Source: Phycisphaerae bacterium
GTDB lineage: Bacteria; Planctomycetota; Phycisphaerae; Sedimentisphaerales; Anaerobacaceae
Assembly: GCA_028715705.1 (NCBI GenBank)
Contig: JAQURJ010000001.1
Span: forward strand, 1 to 64,000
DNA: 64,000 nt
Reading direction: 5' to 3'
Of this stretch, positions 45,596-55,604 are shown piece after piece (positions within the stretch are counted from its first letter, which is position 1; each line of letters opens with the position of its first letter). Below the pieces are notes generated by a model. That model was given only the letters and a program-made list of their open reading frames with translations. It was not told the DNA's origin and ran no database searches. The translations under genes were made by a program, and so were the position numbers.

Positions 45596-46791
45596 TGAAG
45601 GATAACGATTTTGTCCGGGGCGAGGATTTTGTATTTTATTCCGCGCCAGGTAATACAGTTTCCAAATGCCGAGCTGGCTACCATTATCAAAAGCAGCAGA
45701 GACCATACCGCAAATAGGGACAGATCGGCGATGATCGGGGCTTTGTGTTCTTCGAGGGAGCTTCTCAGGACAAGCCATACGGCGGCTTGGCGAAAGGCGG
45801 CTCTTGTGAACTGGGTGGCGAAGAAAAAGGCGAAAACAACATAAATTCGCCAATCGGAAATATTATTTACGGCGGCGAATATGGCTGCGGCAAGCGAACC
45901 CCAGAAAGTCACCACGCCAAATATCCCGCTTATAAGGCCAAACAGCCACGTTTTGGGGGCATAAACCCTTGTTATTAAAAACTGGCGCCTGCCGAATTCG
46001 AATAATCTTCGCCAATCGGTTTTTTCATAAGACGCCACGAGACAGGCGGGGACATAAGCGACTTTTTTTCCGCTTTTGCGGACAGCGACGCTGGCGGCAA
46101 GGTCATCACTTAACGCCTTTTTCCAGATATTGTCTATGCCAAGTTCGTGAAAATCGGTTACTCGCATAGCCATTGCTCCGCCCCATGCGTGATTGAGCCG
46201 GCTGTTGCCGAGCAGTTGCGCGACTTTGGCGTTAATAGCCGAAAGTGCAAGGCTCGCGATATTATTCTCCGCCGGAATGAACCAGCGGTAACCGGTCGAG
46301 ATGCCGGTTTTTTCCTGCCGCAGAGGATGGACAAGGTGGCTAAGCCAGTCAGGTTTGACGCAAATATCGGAATCGGCAAAGGCGATTACCTCGGTACCGT
46401 CTGTTATTTGACGCCAACAGTACAGCAGGTTATGTATCTTTTGACTGCATCCGGCGGTTTTGCCCGATACGAGAATTTTTACTTCCTGGGCCATTGTATC
46501 GGCTGAACGCTCTTTTATTCGGCACAGTGAAGCGAAGGCGGGGTCACTTTCGTCTTCGACAACGAACCACAAGCGGTATCCCTTGTAATCAAGATGCAGG
46601 AACGATCTTATGTTGTTCTCAAAATCAGTATCCAATCCTTTACACGGTATGACAATGGTGGTTTTAGGGCGGTAGGCAAGACGGGAGCGTTTATGCTTGC
46701 TGCGGGTGTAGCGGAAGTTGCTGAACGCATGGATAAGAAAGAGTAATTCGATCAAAGCCGCACCAATCGCGATATAAAAATACAAATCCAT
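45592..46791 (-). CDS. GT2/GT21-type membrane glycosyltransferase
   Basis: 399 residues. One N-terminal transmembrane helix, a GT-A catalytic domain with TTIVIPCKGLD, VEDESDPAF, FADSDICVKPDWL, GGAMAMR, SDDLAASV and RRQFLITRVYA, and three or four C-terminal membrane helices. The order resembles ceramide glucosyltransferase-like and hopanoid-type (HpnI) enzymes, which add sugars to membrane lipids. Assignment to a substrate is inference. Lies 11 bases downstream of the phosphatase gene, probably in the kinase-phosphatase operon. Confidence 0.85.
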   Translation of the reverse strand: MDLYFYIAIGAALIELLFLIHAFSNFRYTRSKHKRSRLAYRPKTTIVIPCKGLDTDFENNIRSFLHLDYKGYRLWFVVEDESDPAFASLCRIKERSADTMAQEVKILVSGKTAGCSQKIHNLLYCWRQITDGTEVIAFADSDICVKPDWLSHLVHPLRQEKTGISTGYRWFIPAENNIASLALSAINAKVAQLLGNSRLNHAWGGAMAMRVTDFHELGIDNIWKKALSDDLAASVAVRKSGKKVAYVPACLVASYEKTDWRRLFEFGRRQFLITRVYAPKTWLFGLISGIFGVVTFWGSLAAAIFAAVNNISDWRIYVVFAFFFATQFTRAAFRQAAVWLVLRSSLEEHKAPIIADLSLFAVWSLLLLIMVASSAFGNCITWRGIKYKILAPDKIVILH

Positions 46792-46802
46792 TTGTATAGT
46801 TC

Positions 46803-47651
46803 CTATTGAATAGACGCTATAGGCAGCACCGCATCCATCAGTTCATTGATATCGTAATGCCGTGACAAGTCCACTTTTATCATGCAGCCGTGGCTTTGCT
46901 CGGAGTTGATGATGATAAGATTGTCACCAGCTTTGCCGCATCCACCGTGATCTGTTTGATGGCCGAGTACGAAAATTTCGACATCGAGCGTTTCCGCTAT
47001 GCGGTCGAGAGTGTCCTGCGAATGCCTTCTTCCCCATGTCAACAGATATACCGAACCGGGTTTAATAAGATCTTCCTTTTTGAGGGGGCTGTCGAATATA
47101 TCTGTCTCGAATTTATCTAAAAAACGGTCCGAGGGCAGCGAATGAGAGGCCCAAATACCGTTTTCGCATTTTACTGCGATAGGCTCGGAGAACAGAAAAT
47201 TTTCTATCGCAAGCATGATATCAGGCCCATCCAATCCGTATTCTCGATCTATGGCGGCTCGCATGGAAACGTTCATTTTTCGACCCTGTTTCATCACTTC
47301 GCTGCCGGTGATGGTCGCGGTGTCGTGATTTGACATGAGTATGTGTACGCGGTCGGGAAATTTGAGCTTGTATTCGGCGGCATCGAAAAGAAGCTTGTAT
47401 GAAACACAGTCGCCGCATTCGTTGATTTGTCCGCCGTGAATAATTTCCTGAAGCACAACATGACAGTCGGGATTGTTTTCAAGACTTGCGAAATTTACGA
47501 TTCGCTCGAAATTGCGGCGGTGGCCGTGTATGTCACCGGCTATGATCAATGTCCCCTGTGCCGGGAGGCAAATTATGTTGCCGCTCCTAAACTTATCCGC
47601 CAGATTGGCTTTGGCGGCATCCTTTAGAAGATTAAGTACTCTTTGCGGCAT
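46803..47651 (-). CDS. PPP-type metallophosphoesterase
   Basis: 282 residues with the calcineurin-like metal-binding motifs: GDIHGHRRNFERI, HGGQINECGD (in place of GDxVDRG), SNHDTATI (GNHD variant), and HQTDHGG near the end. PPP-family proteins of this kind dephosphorylate Ser/Thr residues or small molecules. The start overlaps the end of the kinase gene by 20 bases, a strong coupling that suggests the two act on the same target. Confidence 0.88.
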   Translation of the reverse strand: MPQRVLNLLKDAAKANLADKFRSGNIICLPAQGTLIIAGDIHGHRRNFERIVNFASLENNPDCHVVLQEIIHGGQINECGDCVSYKLLFDAAEYKLKFPDRVHILMSNHDTATITGSEVMKQGRKMNVSMRAAIDREYGLDGPDIMLAIENFLFSEPIAVKCENGIWASHSLPSDRFLDKFETDIFDSPLKKEDLIKPGSVYLLTWGRRHSQDTLDRIAETLDVEIFVLGHQTDHGGCGKAGDNLIIINSEQSHGCMIKVDLSRHYDINELMDAVLPIASIQ

Positions 47652-48489
47652 TTTTGCCTTTCAGTTTGTCGCCGAGAAGATTATGTATCATGACATCAAG
47701 CCTGGTTATAAGCTCATTCATCCCAGCCGGTCGCTTGGCTGGATCCTCCTGAATACAATCCATTACAATATCTGATAATGCCTGCGGTATTTGTTTGCGG
47801 ATGCGGTTGGGAGAGCAGCATTCTCTTGGCTGCTGCAAACCGACAGCGTCTTTTTTGGGTATCAATGTGGGGATATTGCGACCGGTCAATGCCCAGTACA
47901 TCGTTGCGCCGAGATTGAAGATATCGGTCTTTGGTCCAAGCGGTTTTCGATGAACCTGTTCCGGGGCGATATAGTCAGGTGTGCCTTGGATTCGCTGTTT
48001 GGTTGTTCCGATATGACAGCTTTGCCCCAGATCGATGATTTTTATCGAGCCTGATTTATTCATCAGGATGTTGTTGGGTTTCATATCACAGTGGACAAAA
48101 CCGTGCTGGTGCATCGCCTGCAGGCCTCCGGCTACCATTCGGAACACAAGCATAACGTCCAGCAGGCTGAGCGACGGACACTGTTCAAGGGTAGTACTAT
48201 CGAAATACTCCATTGAAAGCAGCAATTCCTTGACCTTCAGCATACTGCGGATTTTCTGGAGCTTATAGCATTTACGAACATAGGGGTGGTCGATTTTTTT
48301 TGCCACCTTATATTCGGTTTCGACTTGTTCAAATATCCGGGTATCTTCGGGTTTTTCGTAAATTACTCTTTTGAGGGCTACTTCGCGATTATCCTGTTCA
48401 TCGACTGCGATATATATAGTGCTTCTGGCTCCCGTACCCAGACGTTTTACGATTCTAAACCCGCCTACGTTCAATATGTTATTTGCCAT
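47632..48489 (-). CDS. Serine/threonine protein kinase
   Basis: 285 residues, one complete eukaryotic-type kinase domain: Gly-rich loop GTGARSTIY, Lys in VALKRV, catalytic loop HCDMKPNN (HRD becomes HCD), DLGQS for DFG, APEQ for APE. No transmembrane segment or extracellular sensor, so it is cytoplasmic. Leads a run of kinase, phosphatase and glycosyltransferase, with a 20-base overlap to the phosphatase. An example of a kinase-phosphatase pair controlling a common target; target unknown. Confidence 0.92.
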   Translation of the reverse strand: MANNILNVGGFRIVKRLGTGARSTIYIAVDEQDNREVALKRVIYEKPEDTRIFEQVETEYKVAKKIDHPYVRKCYKLQKIRSMLKVKELLLSMEYFDSTTLEQCPSLSLLDVMLVFRMVAGGLQAMHQHGFVHCDMKPNNILMNKSGSIKIIDLGQSCHIGTTKQRIQGTPDYIAPEQVHRKPLGPKTDIFNLGATMYWALTGRNIPTLIPKKDAVGLQQPRECCSPNRIRKQIPQALSDIVMDCIQEDPAKRPAGMNELITRLDVMIHNLLGDKLKGKNAAKST

Positions 48490-48714
48490 AACTTCTTTTA
48501 TTATAACGATCTAAAATTTTTACCGATCTGAAATCCATCCCTGTGGCATTTCTTAAACCGCAGTGTACAAAAATGGCAGTGAAATGTCCAGCATCGAGTC
48601 TGGCTTGTTTTTTACAAAATTAGGTCTAATTTTTATTTCAAAAATATTTGACAAATCACCATTACTCGCTAATATACAAGGTTTTCTATATATGCTGCGA
48701 ATTGGAGTAGCTCT

Positions 48715-49146
48715 ATGAAGACGTTTTTGGCTAAAAAAGGACAAATTGAACAGAAATGGCGGGTGGTTGATGCCGATGGCGCTGTGTTGGGGCGTCTTGC
48801 AGCAAAGGTAGCTCCTATGCTGATGGGCAAGACCAAACCTATTTATACGCCCAATGTCGATACCGGTGATTATGTTATTGTCGTAAATGCTGACAAGATA
48901 AGGGTTACCGGCAAAAAGGCTGATACTAAGGAATATGATTATTACACCTTTTATCCGGGCGGTCACAAGTATGTATCCTTTGCAGAGATGATGGCAAAGA
49001 AGCCTGAAAAGGTTATTGAACTGGCCGTACGCCGGATGTTGCCCAAAAATAAGCTCGGCAGAGATATGCTGAAGAAGTTGAAGATTTATCGCGGTGCTGA
49101 GCATGAGCATCAGGCGCAGCAGCCGGAAAAAGTTGAACTTTTTTAA
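48715..49146 (+). CDS. rplM: Ribosomal protein uL13
   Basis: 143 residues of the 50S protein. [36 protein letters not shown], and [19 protein letters not shown] are typical. Followed by rpsI after 17 bases, the universal order. Likely promoter in the A/T-rich region before 48715. Confidence 0.96.
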   Translation: MKTFLAKKGQIEQKWRVVDADGAVLGRLAAKVAPMLMGKTKPIYTPNVDTGDYVIVVNADKIRVTGKKADTKEYDYYTFYPGGHKYVSFAEMMAKKPEKVIELAVRRMLPKNKLGRDMLKKLKIYRGAEHEHQAQQPEKVELF

Positions 49147-49163
49147 TTTAAGAAAGAAATATT

Positions 49164-49646
49164 ATGGCAGAAGTACAGGGCGATACTCTTAATATAGGCC
49201 TCGACGCATCGCAGCCAAAGAGCGAAGTCAAAGCGGCCCCTCGCAAAGGTGAACCTAAAAATGGTTATTGGTGGGGCACGGGCCGAAGAAAAAGCTCTGT
49301 CGCACGCGTACGCATTAAACATGGCGAAGGTAAGTTAGTAGTCAATAAAAAAGATATGGCTGCTTATTTCCCGAAGATTCAGGACCAAAAGACAGTCATT
49401 TCTCCATTGCAGGCCCTTGACGTTGAAAAGAAATTTGATGTTTTTGTCAACGTCCGCGGCGGGGGAACGACAGGCCAGAGCGGTGCGGCACAGCTCGGCA
49501 TCGCACGTGCACTGAAGGTTTACGATGAAAGTATGCTTCCGGCGTTACGCGATGGCGGGTATTTGACCCGTGATGCGAGAATGGTCGAAAGAAAGAAGCC
49601 AGGTCAGAGCGGCGCGAGAAAACGATACCAGTTCTCAAAACGTTAA
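49164..49646 (+). CDS. rpsI: Ribosomal protein uS9
   Basis: 160 residues. The core begins WGTGRRKSSVARVRIKHGEG and ends with the conserved GQSGARKRYQFSKR tail that reaches the P-site tRNA. An N-terminal extension of about 30 residues (MAEVQGDTLNIGLDASQPKS) precedes the usual start; it is low in structure and may be specific to the lineage. Co-transcribed with rplM. Confidence 0.95.
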   Translation: MAEVQGDTLNIGLDASQPKSEVKAAPRKGEPKNGYWWGTGRRKSSVARVRIKHGEGKLVVNKKDMAAYFPKIQDQKTVISPLQALDVEKKFDVFVNVRGGGTTGQSGAAQLGIARALKVYDESMLPALRDGGYLTRDARMVERKKPGQSGARKRYQFSKR

Positions 49647-49671
49647 TTTCTATTTTTCGTTCGATTTATAC

Positions 49672-49702
49672 AGCCGCCAAGTTTTACTTTGCGGCTTTTT
49701 TA
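49672..49702 (+). terminator. Intrinsic terminator of rplM-rpsI
   Basis: AGCCGC and GCGGCT with inner CAAG/CTTT pairing, followed by TTTTTTATT. Ends 26-50 bases after rpsI and before argC. Confidence 0.85.
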
Positions 49703-49730
49703 TTATTTATTTTTTTCAGGAAATTGAAAA

Positions 49731-50738
49731 ATGATCAAAGTTGCGATTATTGGCGCCAGCGGCTATACAGGCGCCGAATCAATTAAGATATTGCTGAATC
49801 ATCCGCAGGCACAGCTTACCTATCTTACTGCTTTGCCGGAGGAATGCGGCAAGACGAGCGATGTTTTTCCGCAGTTCAAGGGGCGGGTGGATTTGGATAT
49901 AGAGCCGCTGGATATGAATAAGCTTTCGAAATTAGCTGACGTTGTGCTGTGCTGTCTGCCGCACAAGGTTTCTATGGGGTTTGTTCCGAAGTTGCTTGAT
50001 GCTGGTTTGAAGGTTATCGACTTTAGTGCGGACTACCGTATAAAGGATGTTGCCGTTTATGAAAAATACTATGTGCCTCACACCGATAAGGGGAATCTGG
50101 CGAAAGCGGTATTCGGCCTGCCGGAATTATTCAGGGAGAATATCAAGGGCAAGAGTCTTATTGCCAACCCCGGCTGTTTCCCGACGGGAGCCTTGCTGGC
50201 GATTGCACCGCTATTGAAAAATAATCTTATCGAAACGAAGGGTATTGTTGTAAGCTCCGTAACAGGTTCATCGGGTGCGGGCAAAAACCCGTCAGCCAAA
50301 TTTCATTTCCCCAATATGAACGAAAATCTTTTTGCCTACGGCATTGGCACACACCGGCACATGCCGGAAATGGAGCAGATAGCACAGGATATCTGCGGTA
50401 AGGAAGTGACGATGCTGTTTCAGCCGCACGTTGGGCCGTTTGACAGGGGCATCGCTTCGACTGTTTACTGCAAGCCTTCGGGAAAAGCCGACAAAGATGC
50501 GCTGACAAAACTCTACGCAGATTTCTATAAGGGTGAGCCGTTCGTGCAGCTTTGCAGCGGTGCGCCTGCTGTGAAGGATGTGGCTGGTACGAACTATTGC
50601 CATGTTTATGTGGCTGTGGCGAAAGATTTTATCATTGGTTTTTCTGCGATAGATAACCTTGTCAAAGGAGCATCGGGCCAGGCTATACAGAATATGAATA
50701 TAATCTTCGGCCTCGACGAAACGATGGGATTGAAATAG
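49731..50738 (+). CDS. argC: N-acetyl-gamma-glutamyl-phosphate reductase
   Basis: Third step of arginine synthesis, reducing N-acetylglutamyl phosphate. Rossmann start IIGASGYTGAESIKIL, catalytic Cys in ANPGCFPTGAL, and the HRHMPEMEQI region. 335 residues. A repeat-word spacer separates it from the nitrilase-like gene; argJ follows further on. Confidence 0.95.
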   Translation: MIKVAIIGASGYTGAESIKILLNHPQAQLTYLTALPEECGKTSDVFPQFKGRVDLDIEPLDMNKLSKLADVVLCCLPHKVSMGFVPKLLDAGLKVIDFSADYRIKDVAVYEKYYVPHTDKGNLAKAVFGLPELFRENIKGKSLIANPGCFPTGALLAIAPLLKNNLIETKGIVVSSVTGSSGAGKNPSAKFHFPNMNENLFAYGIGTHRHMPEMEQIAQDICGKEVTMLFQPHVGPFDRGIASTVYCKPSGKADKDALTKLYADFYKGEPFVQLCSGAPAVKDVAGTNYCHVYVAVAKDFIIGFSAIDNLVKGASGQAIQNMNIIFGLDETMGLK

Positions 50739-50880
50739 TTGCCACAGAGCGGCACAGAGAAAAAAATATTTAAACGCTGATACTTCGACAGGTTCAGTAC
50801 AGGTTTCGCTGATTACGCAGATTAAGAAAAACTGGATTTCCGCCTTCGCGGGAATGACAACAAAAAATTAAAATCTCTGA
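50739..50880. repeat. Nested word repeats between argC and the nitrilase-like gene
   Basis: CCACAGAGCGGCACAGAG, then ACGCTGAT and TTTCGCTGATTACGCAGATTAAG interrupted by CTTCGACAGGTTCAGTACAGG, then CCGCCTTCGCGGGAATGACAAC. The second word appears inserted inside the third. No gene is seen. Confidence 0.65.
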
Positions 50881-50900
50881 GCTTTCTATGGCTGAAAAAA

Positions 50901-51749
50901 ATGGGTAAGAAATTAAAAATAGCGACGTGTCAGTTTGCGGTGAGCGAATCGGTGAAGCGCAACAGCGGCTGTATTCAGGGCTATATTAAGAAAGCGGCTA
51001 AGAAGGGTGCCGATATTGTGCATTTCAGCGAGTGTGCGCTTAGCGGCTATGTGGGGACGGATTTTCCGAATTTTCAAAGTTACGACTGGGATTTGCTACG
51101 GAGTGAAACCGAAAAAATAATGGCCCTTGCCGCCCAATGTAAAATATGGGTGGTGCTGGGCAGCACGCATAAATTGACCGAACCGAATAAGCCGCATAAC
51201 AGCCTTTATCTGATAAATCCAAAGGGCCAGATCGAAGACCGCTACGACAAGCGATTCTGTACGCCGCAGGATTTGAAGCGAATGACGCCCGGCAGCCGTT
51301 TTGTCTATTTCACTATTAATGGGGTCAAATGTTCGCTTCTGATATGTTTCGACCTGCGTTTTCCGGAACTTTATAGAGAACTTTACAAGCAGAAGGTTAA
51401 CTGCATTTTTCAATCGTTCTATAACGCCCGCCAGAAAGGGCCAAGCGTCCATTCGCATATTATGCGTCAGACGATGCAGGCCAATGCGGCGACGAACCAT
51501 TTCTGGGTGAGCATGAGCAATTCCAGCGGCTATTATTCGCCGTATCCATCCTGCTTTATCCAGCCGGACGGCGTCATAGCCAGCCAACTGAAACTGAACA
51601 AGGCCGGGATAATGGTCAATACCGTTGACCTGAATAAGAAGTTTTACGACCCTATGGTCGATTTCAGAGATACAGCAGTTAACGGCAAGCTTGATAATGT
51701 AAATAGATATATTGATGACCCTCGTTCTATTAATACGAAAATAATCTAA
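50901..51749 (+). CDS. Carbon-nitrogen hydrolase (nitrilase superfamily)
   Basis: 282 residues. The Glu-Lys-Cys triad is in HFSECALSGY, DRYDKRFCTP and SLLICFDLRFPE. Members hydrolyse nitriles, amides or carbamoyl groups; substrate cannot be read from sequence. It lies between argC and argJ, 10 bases before argJ, so it is probably co-transcribed with argJ. No clear ribosome site before ATG 50901. Confidence 0.9.
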   Translation: MGKKLKIATCQFAVSESVKRNSGCIQGYIKKAAKKGADIVHFSECALSGYVGTDFPNFQSYDWDLLRSETEKIMALAAQCKIWVVLGSTHKLTEPNKPHNSLYLINPKGQIEDRYDKRFCTPQDLKRMTPGSRFVYFTINGVKCSLLICFDLRFPELYRELYKQKVNCIFQSFYNARQKGPSVHSHIMRQTMQANAATNHFWVSMSNSSGYYSPYPSCFIQPDGVIASQLKLNKAGIMVNTVDLNKKFYDPMVDFRDTAVNGKLDNVNRYIDDPRSINTKII

Positions 51750-51759
51750 GGTAAAAGAA

Positions 51760-52959
51760 ATGAATAATACAATCACTGCACCGAAAGGTTTTCTTGCGGC
51801 TGGGCTTCACTGCGGAATAAAAAAATCAGGCAAGTTCGATCTTGGCCTTTTGGTATGTCCGTTTGGGGCGAAAGCGGCTGCGGTTTTTACGACCAATAAA
51901 ATTGTAGCTGCACCCGTTATAGTCAGCAAGCGAAATATAAAAGCAGGTGACATTTACGGCGTGGTGGTTAATTCCGGCTGTGCCAACGCATGTACTGGCA
52001 AGCGAGGCATATTCGATGCCGAGAAAATGTGCGCGTTGACTGCTGAGCAAATAGAGACAAAGGCCAAAAATATACTTGTCGCTTCGACCGGCATTATCGG
52101 CCATGCTCAGCCGATGGATAAAATTAGCGCGGGTATCGAAAAATGTGCCGAGCGGCTTTCGGCGACCGAACAAGCGGGAACGGATTTCGCAAACGCAATT
52201 TTGACCACCGATACAAAAATAAAATCGGCAGTGCGGATAGTAAAGATAGGTTCAAAGGTGGTGACTATTGCCGGAACTACAAAAGGCGCCGGCATGATAG
52301 CGCCTAATATGGCGACGACGCTTTGCTTTGTGACCACCGACTGCGTCATAAGCAGACCTTTGCTTAAAAAAGCGTTTGCCGAGGCGATTGGCTGTTCGTT
52401 AAACCGGCTGACGGTTGACATTCACCAAAGTACGAACGATACGGCGATAATTCTCGCATCGGGCCTTGCGGGAAATAAAACTATTACTGTTCAAAATGCA
52501 AACTATCGTAAATTTGCCGCTTCATTGAAAGAAACAGCCGAAGACCTTGCTCGCCAGATGGCGCTGGATGCCGAGGGCGCGACAAGAATGTTTAAAGTTA
52601 TTATTAAAGGCGCGGCAACACAGAAAGAAGCCGCCAAAGCGGCTCGTGCGGTAGCCGATTCGCCGCTGGTAAAATGCGCGATAAATGGCGGAGATCCGAA
52701 TTGGGGAAGAATTATTTGTGCGGTAGGTTCGGTCGGGGTGAAACTGAATCCGGCAAAAGTAAGCTGTCGTTTAGATGATCTTTTCGTTTTCAAAAACGGC
52801 ACACCGGCCAAATTCGACGTGAAAAAAGCTTCGCAAATCGTTTCCTCGAAAGAATATACCATTACTGTTGAACTGGGCGCGGGAAAGCGAAGTGATTTTT
52901 GTTACGGCTGCGACCTTAGCCGCGATTATGTAACTATAAACGCCGATTATCATACTTAA
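51760..52959 (+). CDS. argJ: Glutamate N-acetyltransferase / ornithine acetyltransferase
   Basis: Transfers the acetyl group from N-acetylornithine to glutamate, recycling the arginine pathway. Self-cleaves at the Ala-Thr bond in MIAPNMATTL to form two chains; DIHQSTNDTAI and NGGDPNWGRI are conserved. 399 residues. Possession of argJ implies the cyclic arginine pathway. AAGG precedes the ATG. Confidence 0.96.
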   Translation: MNNTITAPKGFLAAGLHCGIKKSGKFDLGLLVCPFGAKAAAVFTTNKIVAAPVIVSKRNIKAGDIYGVVVNSGCANACTGKRGIFDAEKMCALTAEQIETKAKNILVASTGIIGHAQPMDKISAGIEKCAERLSATEQAGTDFANAILTTDTKIKSAVRIVKIGSKVVTIAGTTKGAGMIAPNMATTLCFVTTDCVISRPLLKKAFAEAIGCSLNRLTVDIHQSTNDTAIILASGLAGNKTITVQNANYRKFAASLKETAEDLARQMALDAEGATRMFKVIIKGAATQKEAAKAARAVADSPLVKCAINGGDPNWGRIICAVGSVGVKLNPAKVSCRLDDLFVFKNGTPAKFDVKKASQIVSSKEYTITVELGAGKRSDFCYGCDLSRDYVTINADYHT

Positions 52960-53106
52960 CAGATAGTTTCGTTCCCTTTCTGCTATTTTTTACAAAGAAA
53001 ACGCTTGAAAAGAACGCTCTTTTTATTACACTAACTCGAATTTTAGGCGTTTTGGATGACGCCGTTGGTATATATTTATTAATTTGAAAAGGAGTGAATA
53101 GAAACA

Positions 53107-55515
53107 ATGAAAGTATTCAAAAACCCCTTTGTGTATTTGTCGGCGTTGGCGCTTAGTGCGACAGCGTTTGCCGAAGAAATCGCGACAGCCGAAATTACGC
53201 AAACAATCCCACCTACTTGGTGGATAGCGCCTGGCAGTGCCTTGCTGGCTCTGATCTTTGCGATATATTTCTATAAGAAGGTAATGGCTGCGCCTGCTGG
53301 CAGCGACAAAATGATAGAAATTGCCAATTATGTTCGTGATGGAGCTTACGCTTACCTTTACCGCCAGTATGCTGTGGTATCGCTTGTTTTTGTGATTCTG
53401 CTGGCTATTTTTGCTACTCTGGCTTATTTTGGCGTGCAGAACCCATTCGTTCCCGTCGCTTTCCTGACCGGTGGATTTTTTAGCGGTTTATGCGGCTTTT
53501 TGGGGATGAAAACGGCTACCAACGCATCATCGCGTACCGCTCAGGGTGCAAGCGAGAGTCTCAATCGGGGCTTGCAGGTCGCTTTCCGCAGTGGTGCGGT
53601 AATGGGTTTGGTCGTTGTGGGATTTGGACTCCTCGATATTTCGCTTTGGTATTTGATCCTCGATAAACTTGTTTATACTCCTGAACACATGGCTGCCGGT
53701 TTGAAATTTCTTGGCCTCGATCTTGTCAAGGCTGGAATGGAAGCCGATCATAAACTTGTTGAAATAACAACCACGATGATTACGTTCGGTATGGGTGCTT
53801 CGACACAGGCGTTATTTGCCCGTGTAGGCGGCGGTATTTATACCAAGGCTGCCGATGTTGGAGCCGACCTTGTGGGTAAAGTCGAAGCCGGCATTCCAGA
53901 AGACGACCCCCGCAATCCCGCTACTATCGCTGATAACGTAGGTGACAATGTCGGCGACGTCGCCGGTATGGGCGCAGACCTCTATGAAAGTTACTGCGGT
54001 TCGATACTTGCCACGGCTGCTCTCGGTGCTGCATTGCCGGTAGCAGCTTTGGCTGCAAAGGGAATGAATCCTTTAAAAGCTGTATTGGCGCCTATGCTTG
54101 TTGCTGGTCTTGGGATAATTCTTTCTGTAATTGGTATTTTCATGGTACGCTGCAAGGAACAAGCGACCCAAAAGAATCTGCTTCGCTCACTTCTGATAGG
54201 AACTCTTGGAAGTACGGTGTTGATCCTGGTCGCTCTGGCAGGTATGGCGATGACTGACTGGATCAGTTGGGGTATTTTCGGTTCGGTCGTTTCCGGTCTT
54301 ATTGCGGGCGTGATAATCGGCCAGTTGACCGAATACTACACATCTGATGAATATGGTCCCACAAAGGGTATCGCAGAACAGGCCATAATGGGCCCGGCGA
54401 CAACTATTATAGATGGCTTCGCCGTTGGCATGTTCAGTTCCGGCCTGCCGGTTGTCACAATCGTTGTTGGTATTCTTTGTGCTTACGGTTTTGCCGGTGG
54501 GTTCACAAATGTTTCGATGGGACTTTACGGTATCGGTTTTGCCGCTGTTGGAATGCTGGCAACGCTGGGTATTACGCTGGCAACCGATGCTTACGGCCCG
54601 ATAGCCGATAACGCTGGCGGAAACGCCGAGATGGCCGGGCTTGGAGCCGAAGTTCGCAAAAGGACGGATGCTCTTGATTCGCTCGGCAATACTACTGCCG
54701 CAACCGGAAAAGGTTTTGCGATAGGTTCCGCTGCTTTGACGGCTATGGCACTGCTTGCCGCTTATATCGAAGAGGTTCGCATCTGGATCGGCAGACTTGC
54801 ATCGGAAAGTGCCGATGGGATTTATCGAGTTGGCGAAATGGCTTTCAGTGCAAATGGTGAAGTAGCTAATACGGTCAACGTCAAGACCGCACAGGTTATG
54901 CAGTTTGTTGACGCTTATGGCCTTAATATCATGAATCCTCGCCTTATTTGCGGATTGTTCATTGGTGCGATGATGGCGTTTGTGTTCTGCGCGATGACTA
55001 TGAAAGCTGTCGGCAGGGCGGCTGGCGCGATGGTGAATGAGGTTCGCCGCCAGTTCAAAGAGATTGCTGGCATTATGGAAGGAACAGGCAAACCGGACTA
55101 TGCCCGCTGTGTTTCGATTTCAACAGCAGGGGCGCAAAGGGAAATGATACTTCCTTCGCTGCTGGCGATAATTGTGCCGGTGATTACAGGTATGCTGCTT
55201 GGAGTAGCGGGTGTTATGGGTTTGCTGGCAGGCGGCCTTAGTGCAGGTTTCGTCCTGGCTATTACGCTAAATAATGCCGGCGGCGCATGGGACAACGCCA
55301 AAAAGTATATCGAAAAGGGCGCTCATGGCGGTAAAGGCTCCGATGCCCACAAAGCAAGTGTTGTAGGTGATACTGTCGGTGATCCATTCAAGGATACCTC
55401 CGGGCCGAGCCTGAATATCCTTATCAAGCTGATGACGATGGTCAGCGTGGTTTTCTCCGGCGTTATTGTTAAATTCGCTCCGATGATAGGCGAGTGGCTG
55501 GGTATGGGCAACTGA
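53107..55515 (+). CDS. hppA: Membrane-bound pyrophosphatase, K+-dependent type
   Basis: 802 residues with about sixteen membrane helices. Active-site signature [19 protein letters not shown], then [17 protein letters not shown], and late [13 protein letters not shown]. Hydrolyses pyrophosphate to pump ions, H+ or Na+. [14 protein letters not shown] has the Ala and Gly typical of the K+-dependent subfamily rather than the K-T form of K+-independent enzymes. The N-terminus carries a signal-peptide-like helix ([11 protein letters not shown]). A promoter may lie near 53000-53040 (TTGAAA, 16 bases, TACACT). Confidence 0.94.
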   Translation: MKVFKNPFVYLSALALSATAFAEEIATAEITQTIPPTWWIAPGSALLALIFAIYFYKKVMAAPAGSDKMIEIANYVRDGAYAYLYRQYAVVSLVFVILLAIFATLAYFGVQNPFVPVAFLTGGFFSGLCGFLGMKTATNASSRTAQGASESLNRGLQVAFRSGAVMGLVVVGFGLLDISLWYLILDKLVYTPEHMAAGLKFLGLDLVKAGMEADHKLVEITTTMITFGMGASTQALFARVGGGIYTKAADVGADLVGKVEAGIPEDDPRNPATIADNVGDNVGDVAGMGADLYESYCGSILATAALGAALPVAALAAKGMNPLKAVLAPMLVAGLGIILSVIGIFMVRCKEQATQKNLLRSLLIGTLGSTVLILVALAGMAMTDWISWGIFGSVVSGLIAGVIIGQLTEYYTSDEYGPTKGIAEQAIMGPATTIIDGFAVGMFSSGLPVVTIVVGILCAYGFAGGFTNVSMGLYGIGFAAVGMLATLGITLATDAYGPIADNAGGNAEMAGLGAEVRKRTDALDSLGNTTAATGKGFAIGSAALTAMALLAAYIEEVRIWIGRLASESADGIYRVGEMAFSANGEVANTVNVKTAQVMQFVDAYGLNIMNPRLICGLFIGAMMAFVFCAMTMKAVGRAAGAMVNEVRRQFKEIAGIMEGTGKPDYARCVSISTAGAQREMILPSLLAIIVPVITGMLLGVAGVMGLLAGGLSAGFVLAITLNNAGGAWDNAKKYIEKGAHGGKGSDAHKASVVGDTVGDPFKDTSGPSLNILIKLMTMVSVVFSGVIVKFAPMIGEWLGMGN

Positions 55516-55551
55516 TGACGGTTGACTTTGATTGAGCTTATGCTAATCTAT

Positions 55552-55583
55552 GCGGGTGGCTGTTTGACAGCCGCCCGTTTTTA
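55552..55583 (+). terminator. Intrinsic terminator of hppA
   Basis: CGGGTGGCTG pairs with CAGCCGCCCG with one G-U pair, loop TTTGA, then TTTTTATTTATT. It separates hppA from rsfS. Confidence 0.85.
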
Positions 55584-55604
55584 TTTATTAGGAAAAGGAT
55601 AAAT

